A DNA stretch of 41,839 bases from Oscillospiraceae bacterium (GTDB lineage: Bacteria > Bacillota > Clostridia > Oscillospirales > CAG-272): contig SVQZ01000021.1 of assembly GCA_015065105.1 (NCBI GenBank), positions 1 to 41,839 on the forward strand. The letters run 5' to 3'. Under the pieces are notes generated by a model. It saw nothing but the letters and a program-made list of their open reading frames with translations, made no database searches and had not been told where the DNA came from. Position numbers and translations under genes: made by a program. Positions 6,252-14,887 of this stretch are shown piece by piece. Each line of letters starts with the position of its first letter. Position 1 is the first letter of the stretch.

Positions 6252-8147
6252 TTACCCGTTCTTCAGAAGATATTGGTCATACCCTCTTTGAACGGAAAGC
6301 CGCTGTCTCTTTATTGCCATACAAAGCCCCAATGCCACCCAGAAGGCAAAGATGAAATGGGGGTCCTGCCAGAGGTTTTCAAAGTTAGCAAGAATAAGAA
6401 CACCCGCTATACCCGAGAAGCCTGCAACAGAATAAATATTTTTCTGTCCGACACCCTGCTTTGCAAAAAGGCTGAAATTACACTTAATAAAAAGATAAAT
6501 AACTATAAGAAAAGCAATAAGACCGATTATACCAAGCTCAACAGAGGTCTGAATGTAGGTACTGCGCGAAGCAGGAACTATTCCCTCGGCATTATATTGG
6601 GTATAGATATAATCGTAACTGCCGCTGCCGCTTCCTCCGATCATTCTTTCCAAAGCCATGTTAAGCGAAACCTTCATAACCTGTACCGATTCGAGAAGAT
6701 CCTGCTTTATTACAGCGATATACTCGTTTACCGCCTTCATTATGAATGCAGGAAGTATGTATCTGACAAAAGGCAGGGCCGCCGCTATTAATACCGAAAA
6801 GATGAGGGTCATCTTTGAATAAAGCATATAGAAGATGAACAAAGCCGCAATAAAACAGCAAAATGCCAGGGGAATGTCGGTATAAAAGAGAGATAATATG
6901 GAAACCGCCGAAAGAATGAAGATAAACAGCCTTCTTACCAGGGTCATTTTAGTTCTTATATTATACGCAAAAAGATAGAATATAAAAAGTATAATAAACA
7001 GTGAAAGCGCCTCGGGAGCAGAAAAGAAGGATGTAACGCTGTTACCCTTGATTATATCCTCGGTAAAGATAAAGTCTGCACCTAAGGCGAATTTTTGTAT
7101 GGCACCGAAAAGCACGGAACAGACAAGGGCAAATATAACAGAACCGACCGTTCTGTTTATCCATGGCACAGTCTTTATATTATTAACTATGATAAAATAA
7201 GCACAAAGATATGTAACGGTCACCGAGGTGTATTCACGGCTTACCTCGGGAGATAACGTTATGATACTGCCCAGCAATACTATAAAGCCGAGCGCCGCCA
7301 CTGCGTAGTCGGTAAGCTCCAGCTTAAAGGTACGCTTACCTCTTAAGGTCTTAAATATATAGGAAAAAGCTATAAATGCCACCGCATAACGAAGATGCTC
7401 CCCGTTCATAAAGGGCATAAACGCTATAACTGCAACCAAGCCGCTTTCGGGCGATACAAGGGTTATCACAGCCATTATCAACACCCCTGTAATAAAAAGC
7501 AGCGTCAGGGGAGAAATAAAGGTCGTGGCAAGACCTGCGCTGAGTCCCAAAATCAGAGGAAAAGGTCCCGCAATATAGGATTCGTCCCTTTTTATATCGA
7601 AAAGCTCCTCCGAAAGTCCCAAAAAGTCAAAGAGCAGAAAGCTTGCAATAAGACTTTCCTTTAATGCCTCGCAAAGTGTCTTTTTTGATATAAGCATCGG
7701 GATACTTGTCAAAATCTGTGCAAGACCCACCGCCAAATGAAGATAGCTTACGTTTATTATTCCGTTTGTATAGCTTCCCAAAAAATATACTATAACGGTA
7801 TAAAGTCCGAGGGAAAAGGCAAACACTCCGTATTGACGTATAAGTGAATTAAGCGCCTTTGTAATTATATTTGATATATAACCGAGAATACGGCTGTTTT
7901 CAACACCCCTCTGCAAAAGATATTTTGCACTCTTGGTGTCGAATTTTGAAAAAAGCTCCTTGAGCTTGCAGAGAAAAACGCTTGATTCAAGTACCTTTTC
8001 CTCGCCCACATAGTCGTTAAGCGACCTGCCCACAGCAGAGGTTGCCGCCTTATGGTACAGACTGTCGGTCAGACGCTTCACCCAGAGCCAGAGCTTATTT
8101 CCCTGCTTTTTTGGTTTGATTTTTAATTCGGATCTGATTTTTCTCAC
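6252..8147 (-). CDS. O-antigen ligase/polymerase-like polytopic membrane protein
   Basis: A 631-residue protein with about 12-14 hydrophobic helices after a soluble N-terminal region of about 100 residues. The C-terminal half has the arrangement of the Wzy_C (O-antigen ligase/polymerase) family: a long external loop with a conserved-looking segment (MIGGSGSGSYDYIYTQYNAEG and STYIQTSVELGIIGLIAF). The V-E-x-G-x-x-G pattern before a helix is characteristic of that superfamily. In Gram-positive bacteria such proteins polymerise or attach surface polysaccharides or teichuronic-type polymers; the substrate cannot be read here. It follows trmD by 15 bases and precedes the two DUF4330 genes. No glycosyltransferase or flippase gene is adjacent. 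Confidence 0.82.
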   Translation of the reverse strand: MRKIRSELKIKPKKQGNKLWLWVKRLTDSLYHKAATSAVGRSLNDYVGEEKVLESSVFLCKLKELFSKFDTKSAKYLLQRGVENSRILGYISNIITKALNSLIRQYGVFAFSLGLYTVIVYFLGSYTNGIINVSYLHLAVGLAQILTSIPMLISKKTLCEALKESLIASFLLFDFLGLSEELFDIKRDESYIAGPFPLILGLSAGLATTFISPLTLLFITGVLIMAVITLVSPESGLVAVIAFMPFMNGEHLRYAVAFIAFSYIFKTLRGKRTFKLELTDYAVAALGFIVLLGSIITLSPEVSREYTSVTVTYLCAYFIIVNNIKTVPWINRTVGSVIFALVCSVLFGAIQKFALGADFIFTEDIIKGNSVTSFFSAPEALSLFIILFIFYLFAYNIRTKMTLVRRLFIFILSAVSILSLFYTDIPLAFCCFIAALFIFYMLYSKMTLIFSVLIAAALPFVRYILPAFIMKAVNEYIAVIKQDLLESVQVMKVSLNMALERMIGGSGSGSYDYIYTQYNAEGIVPASRSTYIQTSVELGIIGLIAFLIVIYLFIKCNFSLFAKQGVGQKNIYSVAGFSGIAGVLILANFENLWQDPHFIFAFWVALGLCMAIKRQRLSVQRGYDQYLLKNG

Positions 8148-8162
8148 CTCTTTTAAGGCATA

Positions 8163-8831
8163 TTAAAGAAGATCGGGGCGTTGCTTTTTCGTCATTTCAA
8201 GCGCCTTCTTAAATCTCCATTTATCTATTTCCTTATGATTACCGCCGAGCAATACCATAGGTACCTTCTCACCCATAAATTCATAAGGTCTCGTATATTG
8301 AGGGTACTCGAGCATACCCTCCGACAGGCTTTCATTTTCAAAGCATTCGGAGTCGGACAAAACCCCCTCCTTAAGACGGGAGACCGCATCAACAACTATG
8401 CAGGCTGGAATTTCCCCTCCCGTAAGAACGTAATCTCCTATAGATATCTCTTCGTCTATTATCAGATCGAGCACCCTTTGGTCAACTCCCTCATAGTGAC
8501 CGCAGAGAATGACTATCTGATCATAACCGGAAAGCTCCTTGACCTTCTTCTGTGTAAGGGGCTTCCCTTTAGGAGACATATAAACGGTACGGCAGCTTTC
8601 ACATTTCGGGATATCGCAATAGCAATCGTAAACAGGGGGAGCCGCCATAAGCATACCCATACCGCCGCCGTAGGGTGTATCGTCAACACGGCGGTGCTTG
8701 TCCTTTGAATAATCTCTTATATTATGTGCGTTTATTTCAATAATTCCCGCTTGTCTCGCTCTTCCGATAATACTTTCGGAAAGAACGTTGTTTACCAGCT
8801 CCGGAAAAAGCGTCATTATATCAAATCTCAT
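8163..8831 (-). CDS. trmD: tRNA (guanine37-N1)-methyltransferase TrmD
   Basis: Methylates G37 next to the anticodon of tRNAs reading CNN codons, preventing frameshifts; it is a SPOUT-class trefoil-knot enzyme. The sequence shows MRFDIMTLFPE, the DDTPYGGGMGM loop, LCGHYEGVDQRV and IGDYVLTGGE, which form the knot and SAM site, and YPQYTRP near the C-terminus. The 222-residue length is slightly short but complete. I start at the ATG at 8831 rather than the TTG one codon earlier; AGAGGG precedes it. It overlaps the rimM end by 11 bases. The usual rpsP and rplS neighbours are missing on both sides. Confidence 0.97.
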   Translation of the reverse strand: MRFDIMTLFPELVNNVLSESIIGRARQAGIIEINAHNIRDYSKDKHRRVDDTPYGGGMGMLMAAPPVYDCYCDIPKCESCRTVYMSPKGKPLTQKKVKELSGYDQIVILCGHYEGVDQRVLDLIIDEEISIGDYVLTGGEIPACIVVDAVSRLKEGVLSDSECFENESLSEGMLEYPQYTRPYEFMGEKVPMVLLGGNHKEIDKWRFKKALEMTKKQRPDLL

Positions 8832-9330
8832 CAAACATACCCTCTATAGGACGTACAAATATTCCCTTCTCGGTATCGATCGAAGCAATAAACTCATTTA
8901 CTGCGGGCATATATGCAATACCTGTGGGAGTCTTTATTTCATATATATCGTTTGCGGGATTATTTATTACGTTTTCAAGCACACCGTAAACCTTTTTTGT
9001 ATCGGCATTTATGACCTCAAGACCTATTATATCCTCAATAAACACCTTATCCTCACCGATATCAAGGTCGGATCTGTCGCAATAGAATATCTGATTCTTA
9101 AAAAGAATAGCATCCTCAAAGGTATTACAGCCCTCCAGCTTACAAAGCACCATATTCTTGAAAACAGACGACTTCTCTACCTTTTTTGGGATATACTCCC
9201 CTCCTTTTTCGAGATAAAGGGTCTTTATATCCGCTAAAACTTTTGGGCTGTCGCACCATGATTCCAATTTAATGAGACCTGCAACACCGTGAGTGTTTAC
9301 AGCCCTTGCACAGGAAAGGTATTGCTTCAT
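8821..9330 (-). CDS. rimM: 16S rRNA processing/ribosome maturation factor RimM
   Basis: RimM helps mature the 3' domain of 16S rRNA in 30S assembly and binds protein S19. The N-terminal beta-barrel is recognisable from the opening MKQYLSCARAVNTHGVAGLIKLE and the DI-x-L-Y-L segment. The C-terminal PRC-barrel has IIGLEV and YEIKTPTGIAYMPAVNEFI and ends in a basic/acidic tail. The frame is open further upstream, but AAGGAG lies 7 bases before the ATG at 9330, giving a 169-residue protein of normal length. It is the first gene of a run with trmD, the ligase-like protein and the DUF4330 pair, and is divergent from the MoxR gene. Confidence 0.95.
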   Translation of the reverse strand: MKQYLSCARAVNTHGVAGLIKLESWCDSPKVLADIKTLYLEKGGEYIPKKVEKSSVFKNMVLCKLEGCNTFEDAILFKNQIFYCDRSDLDIGEDKVFIEDIIGLEVINADTKKVYGVLENVINNPANDIYEIKTPTGIAYMPAVNEFIASIDTEKGIFVRPIEGMFDEI

Positions 9331-9372
9331 GATAACTCCTTTGAATAAACAGTAAATATTGTAAATTGACAA

Positions 9373-9401
9373 TTGAAAAATACGATAAAAGGTATTATAA
9401 T
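9373..9401 (+). promoter_or_regulatory. Sigma-A promoter of the MoxR-DUF58 operon
   Basis: TTGAAA (9373-9378), a 17-base spacer and a perfect TATAAT (9396-9401) lie 55 bases upstream of the MoxR start. The same 126-bp gap must also hold the divergent rimM promoter, for which I see only a weak candidate. Confidence 0.8.
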
Positions 9402-9456
9402 ATTACTATATTATATACTATATTTTCAAAAATTACAAGAGCAAGAGGAAAACAAG

Positions 9457-10422
9457 ATGTCGAATAATGCATTTTTGACCTATCAAAAAATCAAAAACAA
9501 CGTTTCAAAGGTTATCGTGGGCAAGGATGACGTCATAGACCTTATGACCGTATCCCTTTTTTGCGGCGGACATATGCTCATATGCGACGTTCCCGGTACA
9601 GGTAAGACAATGCTGACAAAGGCTTTTGCCGCGTCTATCGGAGGCAAAGCATCAAGAATACAGTTCACCCCCGACCTTCTTCCCGGTGATATTACCGGTG
9701 TACGTTATTTCAACATGAAAACAGGTGAATTCGAATTCGTGCCCGGTCCATGCTTTACAAATATACTTTTGGCAGACGAGATAAACCGTGCTACCCCCAA
9801 GACCCAGTCGGGTCTGCTTGAATGCATGGAGGAAAAGCAGGCAACCATAGATACCGTAACCTATGCTCTCCCCGACCCCTTCATGGTTATTGCAACCGAA
9901 AACCCCATAGAAAACATGGGCGTATTTCCCTTGCCCGAGGCACAGCTTGACAGATTCCTTTTCAAGACCTCAATGCAGTACCCAACAGCCGAGGAAAACG
10001 CAAAGATACTTATGCGTTTCGGCGGAGAAAGCGGAAAAATACGTATCGAGCCTGTTATCACAGCCTCCGAGATACCCTCTCTTATAAATGAAGTAGCCTC
10101 GATATACGTTCACCCTGACCTTATCGGTTATATTACCTCGATAGTTGAGCGCACAAGAAGCTGGGAGGGTGTGTCTCTCGGTGTCAGCCCCAGAGGTGCT
10201 ATTGCCCTCCTTAAAGCGGCAAAGGGCTTTGCGGCGATCAATAACCGTGATTACGTATGGCCCGATGACATCAAGAAAGCGGCTATTCCCTGTCTTGCGC
10301 ACCGTCTTATCCTCAAGAGCTCCCACAGAGTAAAGAAGGATTATGACGCAAAGATAATCGAGGATATTCTCCATACAGTATCGGTACCCACAGAGCCCGA
10401 TATCTTCTACGCAAAAAGATGA
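9457..10422 (+). CDS. MoxR-family AAA+ ATPase
   Basis: MoxR ATPases are cytoplasmic chaperone-like AAA+ proteins that usually act with DUF58/von Willebrand-type partners. The 321-residue sequence has Walker A (DVPGTGKT, residues 44-51), Walker B (LLADEIN, 104-110), sensor 1 (IATENP) and the family signatures LLPGDITG, EEKQATID and FPLPEAQLDRF. Sensor 2 is near GVSPRGAIAL. The frame is open upstream to about 9373, but I use the ATG at 9457 because AGAGGA sits 9 bases before it and homologues begin near this point. Its stop overlaps the DUF58 start (ATGA). The order MoxR-DUF58-DUF4129-like is a known conserved module; its biological substrate in Clostridia is unknown. Confidence 0.95.
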   Translation: MSNNAFLTYQKIKNNVSKVIVGKDDVIDLMTVSLFCGGHMLICDVPGTGKTMLTKAFAASIGGKASRIQFTPDLLPGDITGVRYFNMKTGEFEFVPGPCFTNILLADEINRATPKTQSGLLECMEEKQATIDTVTYALPDPFMVIATENPIENMGVFPLPEAQLDRFLFKTSMQYPTAEENAKILMRFGGESGKIRIEPVITASEIPSLINEVASIYVHPDLIGYITSIVERTRSWEGVSLGVSPRGAIALLKAAKGFAAINNRDYVWPDDIKKAAIPCLAHRLILKSSHRVKKDYDAKIIEDILHTVSVPTEPDIFYAKR

Positions 10423-11579
10423 ATCAACCCGGCTCAGCTTCAAGCTTTTTCACCGACAATCCGTGGATAATTCTTGTTGCTCTTATTCCGATTCTTATAA
10501 TTATCGGTATAATACTCTGGAATTATTACAAAAGGCTCTGTAAAAAGCTCATAGGAAATATCGAATACCGAAGAGAGTTTTCTGATTTCGGAGTTTATGA
10601 GGGTGATACTGTTATATTAACAGAGACCCTTTATAACAACACAAGACTCCCTCTTATCCATATTTATGCCGAAAGCTATATCTTTCCCGATCTTGTGCTT
10701 GCCGCATATACCTACAGGGACAAGAAGGAAATGCAGCTTTTCCAAAGCAAGTTTTCCCTTGTTATGCCCTATATGCAGGTAAAAAGAAAGCATAAGATAA
10801 TATGTCAGAAAAGAGGTAAATTCGAGCTTGAAAGCGCCGAAATAATACTCCCCGGTACTTCAAGATACGTTGAAAGCCGTTCGACCCTATACGTTTACCC
10901 GAAGATAGTTCCCGCACCTGCAAGTCCCATGCCGATAGGTATTCTTATGGGAGAAAGCGTTTCAAGAAGAATGTTAGTGCGTGACCCCTTCAACATTTCG
11001 GGAATACGTCCCTATATGCAGGGAGACCCCTTCAACCTTATAAACTTCAAGGCAACGGCAAGGGCTTACGGTACAGCGGCAGAGCCCTTGCGAGTAAATA
11101 ATCTTGAATACTGCTCAAACCGTACCTTCATGGTATATATTAATTTTCAGACAAATCCCCTTGAGCCTATACCCTCCCGTATTTTTAATGAAATGATGGA
11201 GAATGTCATGTCCTATACTGCCGATATTATACGGATAATGACAGAAAACGGCTACCGTCTCGGATTAAAAAGCAACTGTGTATGCAATGACGGCTCAAGC
11301 GGAATATCCCACCCGATTCATTCGGGAGAGCTTCACGCAAGAGAAATGCTGTGTTCGATGAGTGAAATAAGAATAGCATCCTCACTCTCGTTTTCAAGTC
11401 TTTTGGCAAATGACGTTGAATCGGGACTTTGCGATACAGAGATATTTATTTTCACCACATATACAGACGAGGATACCGAAGCGGCTATAGAGGGACTTAA
11501 AAAGAACAGGAACTCGGTCAACGTTATCGTCCCCTTTGCAGAGGATGAGGAAGAGGAGGATAAGACTGATGAAGAATAA
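10419..11579 (+). CDS. DUF58 domain-containing membrane protein
   Basis: A 386-residue protein with one membrane helix at about residues 15-35, an Ig-like beta region (DTVILTETLYNNTRLPL) and the DUF58 signature DPFNISGIRPYMQGDPFNLI followed by KATAR. DUF58 proteins are linked to MoxR ATPases and have a von Willebrand factor A-like fold in the C-terminal half; the segment ending VNVIVPFAEDEEEED is the last strand and an acidic tail. Compared with many homologues it has only one obvious helix rather than two. It overlaps MoxR by four bases and the next gene by 11 bases, so the three products are translationally coupled. Confidence 0.9.
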   Translation: MNQPGSASSFFTDNPWIILVALIPILIIIGIILWNYYKRLCKKLIGNIEYRREFSDFGVYEGDTVILTETLYNNTRLPLIHIYAESYIFPDLVLAAYTYRDKKEMQLFQSKFSLVMPYMQVKRKHKIICQKRGKFELESAEIILPGTSRYVESRSTLYVYPKIVPAPASPMPIGILMGESVSRRMLVRDPFNISGIRPYMQGDPFNLINFKATARAYGTAAEPLRVNNLEYCSNRTFMVYINFQTNPLEPIPSRIFNEMMENVMSYTADIIRIMTENGYRLGLKSNCVCNDGSSGISHPIHSGELHAREMLCSMSEIRIASSLSFSSLLANDVESGLCDTEIFIFTTYTDEDTEAAIEGLKKNRNSVNVIVPFAEDEEEEDKTDEE

Positions 11580-12240
11580 AGAGATAAAATTTAAATTCCT
11601 TACCTTTGACCGTAACCGCCTTATCATAAGCTGTATATATTTCGCTGTCTCGCTTACTCTTCTCACGATCTATGGCTGGCTTCCCGCCGAATATAAATAT
11701 ACAAGGCAGTTCCTTTTTGTTTTCGGCTTTACCTTCCTTGCCCTCTTCCTTTTAAGCCTTCGTAAGATACTCACAAAGGAAGCAAAGATGGAGATATACC
11801 GCCGCGTAGGCAATGCCTTCATGAACTTTATCACTAAAATAAACGTGATAAAGCAAAAGATAAGAAAGGCGCTGGGCTTAAAGGAAAGCACACTTCTGTA
11901 CAGCGATGACGAAAAACGCATCGTCATTAAGGAAAACTCAAAAAGAGGTACGAGAAAAAGGGATGCGCTGACCCAAAAGCGCTTTTCCCACCTTGATAAC
12001 GACAGAGACAGAATACGTTATATCTACGCAAGCTTTATGAAAGCCGAAAGAAAAAAGGGAGAAAGCGTTGACCCGGACAAAACTCCAAAGGAAATAAAGA
12101 CGCTTACCGCAAAAAACGATACGGAGAAAAAGCTCTTCGACCTCTATACCCCCGTAAGATATTCAAGGGATATCAGCCCAACAGGAGAGGAAATAAAGGA
12201 GCAATACGACTATTTTTCAAGAAAGATAAAATTAAAATAA
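11569..12240 (+). CDS. DUF4129-like membrane protein of the MoxR-DUF58 operon
   Basis: A 223-residue protein with two membrane helices (about residues 18-38 and 50-66) and a cytoplasmic basic tail. The last 80 residues (RIRYIYASFMKAERKKGES, TPKEI, LFDLYTPVRYS) follow the pattern of DUF4129, a domain normally fused to the C-terminus of transglutaminase-like proteins in MoxR/DUF58 clusters. Here the transglutaminase part is absent and only membrane helices plus the DUF4129-like tail remain, so it may be a split version. The start at 11569 is chosen because GAGGAGG lies 9 bases upstream, inside the end of DUF58. A strong terminator follows at once. Confidence 0.72.
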   Translation: MKNKEIKFKFLTFDRNRLIISCIYFAVSLTLLTIYGWLPAEYKYTRQFLFVFGFTFLALFLLSLRKILTKEAKMEIYRRVGNAFMNFITKINVIKQKIRKALGLKESTLLYSDDEKRIVIKENSKRGTRKRDALTQKRFSHLDNDRDRIRYIYASFMKAERKKGESVDPDKTPKEIKTLTAKNDTEKKLFDLYTPVRYSRDISPTGEEIKEQYDYFSRKIKLK

Positions 12241-12245
12241 AAAGA

Positions 12246-12274
12246 CTGCCGAGAGACAAAAAAGCTCTCGGCAG
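12246..12274. terminator. Terminator between convergent transcription units
   Basis: A 10-bp GC-rich perfect stem (CTGCCGAGAG at 12246-12255, CTCTCGGCAG at 12265-12274) with loop ACAAAAAAG, then CTTTTATTATT on the plus strand and TCTTTTTATT on the minus strand. It ends the MoxR operon and probably the zinc-ribbon gene from the other side. Confidence 0.92.
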
Positions 12275-12280
12275 CTTTTA

Positions 12281-13813
12281 TTATTCAATAAAATAGAATT
12301 GTGACAAAACGTCTTCACAACTGTTTTCATTAAAGGTTGCGACGGTTATCGCCACAATGCAGTCATCAAGCTTTACAAGCGCAACCGTTTCATAAACGCT
12401 GAGACCGTTTCCGGAGCCTTCAACAAGGAGGGCGGGAATCTCTTTACCGCCGATCTCAACAACACCTTTTTCGGTGGTAAGATTAGATAAAATCTGAGCA
12501 ACCTCTGAAGCAAAGAGTTTATCAGCAGAAAGATCCATATATTCGTCCATGGTCATTCCCAAAGCGTCGATATCGGCGGGTTCTATCAATACGTTCACAG
12601 AATCAGTCATGTTTTCATGAATTGCATACATATCAAAAGCAACCATACCGTTTTTGAAATATTCGTTTATATCCTCGCCTATAGAGCTGAAATCAGCACC
12701 ATTAAGCTCCATTACCTCTTCCTCGGTATAAAGCTTCCAGGATTCGTCAAGAGTACATCCGATACCAAGATAATCACTTTCATAGTTCTGACCGTTTATC
12801 TTGCCAAAGCTGAACGCTTTCTTTTCGGGAGCTCTTTCTTCAAGCCATTCACGAATATAATCCTCATCTATCTCCTCATATTCCTCCTCTAACTCTTCAA
12901 GCTCCTTTTCGCTTACCTTAACATATTCTTTGCCAATAAACCCATCAATAAAAGAGGCAGGATAGTCATCTTCATCAGTTTCACATTCTTTGACTATAAG
13001 CTTGTCTTCTTCATACTCCAAGGTAAGCTCCATAGAATCAGCGGAAATATATACAGTATTCTCCTTGATCTTATATTTCAACTCATGATCGTCTTCCGGA
13101 ATACAGAAAATTCCTTCCATGATCATATCATCAATCATTATAGAAAGAAAGACCTCCTCCGTATATATGCTTTCCATCAAACGCTCGTATAACTCTTCCT
13201 GAGACAAACCGGTCTCTTTCTGATACTCCTCGGATGCCGCCATATTCTTATACATAGTAATATAAACTTTTTCGGTTATATCGAGCTCTTCCTGTGCTAT
13301 ATTGCACATCGATACTTTGCTGCCGTCAAAGAATAAATAATCATCAAGAGAACCTATCTCATCCGTGAGATCAATATCCTCCGAAAACTCCTCTTTAAAA
13401 AGCTCCTTGAAGAAATCATTATAATCAACAGACATTACCCAATAGCCGTCAAGCATATCCTCAGTCAGCTCTTCCTTTTCCTCTTCCGACTTTACCGCCG
13501 ACACGTCCTTTTCAAACCAGTCAAAGGGGTCGATAAAATAAAGCGCCGCAGCCGAACCGCCTAAAAGAATCAGGAAAACAAGCAATAACGAAATAATTAT
13601 TGCAGGTGCTTTACTCTTCTTTTTCTTCTTCGGGGTCACCTCAGCCGCATGAGGGCGGGGCTGTGCTTGCTGCTGTACCTGAGCTTGAGGCTGTGTCTGA
13701 GCTTGAGGCTGTACCTGGGCTTGAGGCTGTACCTGTGACAGCGCCGCAGTACCGCACTTGGGACAAAACTTGTTGTTCTCTTTTAATTCGTATCCACAGT
13801 TTTTACACGTCAT
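12281..13813 (-). CDS. Zinc-ribbon, single-pass membrane protein with large acidic external domain
   Basis: A 510-residue protein of no family I can name. Residues 1-22 form a zinc ribbon (CKNCG and CPKCG). Next is a Gln/Ala/Pro linker of QPQAQ units, a basic KKKKKSK stop-transfer patch, one membrane helix (about residues 68-94) and about 410 very acidic external residues with many Glu runs. The zinc ribbon would lie in the cytoplasm and the acidic domain outside. The C-terminal part (ESDYLGIGCTLDESWKLY onward) looks like a separate globular domain. I start at the ATG of MTCKNCG because AGGAG is 7 bases away; an ATG two codons earlier is almost fused to the SD. The SD overlaps the end of the upstream SDR gene, so the two are co-transcribed. 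Similar zinc-ribbon-helix proteins are common and uncharacterised in gut Clostridia. Confidence 0.85.
   Translation of the reverse strand: MTCKNCGYELKENNKFCPKCGTAALSQVQPQAQVQPQAQTQPQAQVQQQAQPRPHAAEVTPKKKKKSKAPAIIISLLLVFLILLGGSAAALYFIDPFDWFEKDVSAVKSEEEKEELTEDMLDGYWVMSVDYNDFFKELFKEEFSEDIDLTDEIGSLDDYLFFDGSKVSMCNIAQEELDITEKVYITMYKNMAASEEYQKETGLSQEELYERLMESIYTEEVFLSIMIDDMIMEGIFCIPEDDHELKYKIKENTVYISADSMELTLEYEEDKLIVKECETDEDDYPASFIDGFIGKEYVKVSEKELEELEEEYEEIDEDYIREWLEERAPEKKAFSFGKINGQNYESDYLGIGCTLDESWKLYTEEEVMELNGADFSSIGEDINEYFKNGMVAFDMYAIHENMTDSVNVLIEPADIDALGMTMDEYMDLSADKLFASEVAQILSNLTTEKGVVEIGGKEIPALLVEGSGNGLSVYETVALVKLDDCIVAITVATFNENSCEDVLSQFYFIE
13673..13735 (-). repeat. 18-bp tandem repeat coding a QPQAQ linker
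   Basis: Three full 18-bp units (13673-13690, 13691-13708, 13709-13726) and half of a fourth lie inside the zinc-ribbon protein gene. Each unit encodes six residues (QPQAQV or QPQAQT). Because the unit is a multiple of three, gain or loss of a unit would change linker length without breaking the frame. Confidence 0.88.
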
Positions 13814-13825
13814 ATCCATTCTCCT

Positions 13826-14545
13826 TTATATTACCATACCGCCGTTTACACCCAGCACCTGTCCGGTTATGTAGGACGCCTCCTCCGATGCAAGGAAGAA
13901 TACGGCATTTGCAACGTCTTCGGGCTTACCAATACGGCCAAGAGGAATTTCATCAACAATATTTCTTATAGTCTCTTCGTCATAACAGGCGTTCATATCG
14001 GTATCTGTCATACCGGGGGTCACACAGTTAACTCTGATGCCCGAATAGCCAAGCTCCTTTGCCATAGCCTTGGTCATTCCGATAAGTCCCGCCTTTGCCG
14101 CCGAATAATGAACCTCCATCGATGCACCGACCTCACCCCACATAGAGGAAATATTGATTATTACACCGCTGTGGGTCTTTAAAAATTCGGGTATGACAGC
14201 ACGTGAACAATAAAAAGCTGAACCGAGGTCTGTATCGAGCATTTTTTTATAGTCGCCGTCGGTTATATCGGTCATAAGCTTTGACTGTGCTATACCTGCA
14301 TTATTTATAAGTATATCGCATCCGCCGAGTACTTCGGCGGCACTTTTTACAGCATGCTCTGCACCCTGAGCCTCACTTATGTCAGCCTTAAGGGCAGATA
14401 CGTTTTCAAATTCCCTTGTAAGTCCTTTGGCAGCTTCATCATTGCTCTTGTATATAAAAACAACCTTATCCTTATTATTCGCAAACTTTTTTACACAAGC
14501 CGCTCCGATACCTCTTGAGCCGCCCGTTATTATAACCCTTCTCAT
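13826..14545 (-). CDS. Short-chain dehydrogenase/reductase, FabG-like
   Basis: A 239-residue classical SDR with NAD(P) binding glycines TGGSRGIG (residues 7-14), the NNAG motif, the catalytic Ser in ISSM and the YSAAK catalytic pair, and the C-terminal GQVLGVNGGM. The length and the end sequence are those of 3-oxoacyl-ACP reductase (FabG). It is not next to other fatty-acid genes, so the substrate is uncertain and it may be one of several FabG paralogues. AAGGAG precedes the ATG. It lies 46 bases after divIC behind a terminator-like hairpin, and its stop overlaps the SD of the zinc-ribbon gene. Confidence 0.85.
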   Translation of the reverse strand: MRRVIITGGSRGIGAACVKKFANNKDKVVFIYKSNDEAAKGLTREFENVSALKADISEAQGAEHAVKSAAEVLGGCDILINNAGIAQSKLMTDITDGDYKKMLDTDLGSAFYCSRAVIPEFLKTHSGVIINISSMWGEVGASMEVHYSAAKAGLIGMTKAMAKELGYSGIRVNCVTPGMTDTDMNACYDEETIRNIVDEIPLGRIGKPEDVANAVFFLASEEASYITGQVLGVNGGMVI

Positions 14546-14565
14546 TTATACTCCTTATGCAACTA

Positions 14566-14593
14566 AAGAGAAAACCGCAAACGGTTTTCTCTT
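14566..14593 (-). terminator. Terminator-like hairpin after divIC
   Basis: A 12-bp perfect stem (14566-14577 with 14582-14593) and 4-base loop, read on the minus strand as AAGAGAAAACCG-TTTG-CGGTTTTCTCTT then TAGTT. It overlaps the divIC stop. The T tract is short, so readthrough into the SDR gene is likely. Confidence 0.72.
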
Positions 14594-14870
14594 AATTAAG
14601 ATCATTATAATATATAATTTCATCGGGCAGGTGGTAACCCAGCTTTTCGCGGGCAACACGTATTATATATTCGTCGTCATAGGGGGCATCGTATTCAGCC
14701 TGAAGCTCCTCTATCTCAACGGCATATTCCTTGACCTGCTCCTTTAATTGCTTTCTCTCTTCATTCAAATGGTTGAACTGTATCTGCAAATGCAAAATGG
14801 TAACGACACATACCACTACCATAACTGACACAGCTATTTTGACAAATAAATTGATTCTGCCGTTACCCAC
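14592..14870 (-). CDS. divIC: Septum formation initiator family protein (DivIC/FtsB-like)
   Basis: A 92-residue bitopic division protein: short cytoplasmic N-terminus, one membrane helix (residues about 7-27), a coiled coil (about 28-60, QFNHLNEERKQLKEQVKEYAVEIEELQAEY) and a conserved end (DEYIIRVAREKLGYHLPDEIIY). DivIC joins FtsL and DivIB in the divisome. The start is GTG, with AAAGGA 9-10 bases before it; an ATG inside that SD is out of frame. It is the last gene of the yabM-mazG-hup-rqcP-yabP-yabQ-divIC run, the same end gene as in the Bacillus cluster. Confidence 0.9.
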   Translation of the reverse strand: MGNGRINLFVKIAVSVMVVVCVVTILHLQIQFNHLNEERKQLKEQVKEYAVEIEELQAEYDAPYDDEYIIRVAREKLGYHLPDEIIYYNDLN

Positions 14871-14887
14871 AGTTCAACATCCTTTCC

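Noticed and set aside
9373-9456. Longer N-terminus for MoxR
   Set aside because: The extra 28 residues overlap the promoter and include a hydrophobic non-conserved stretch; the SD marks the ATG at 9457.
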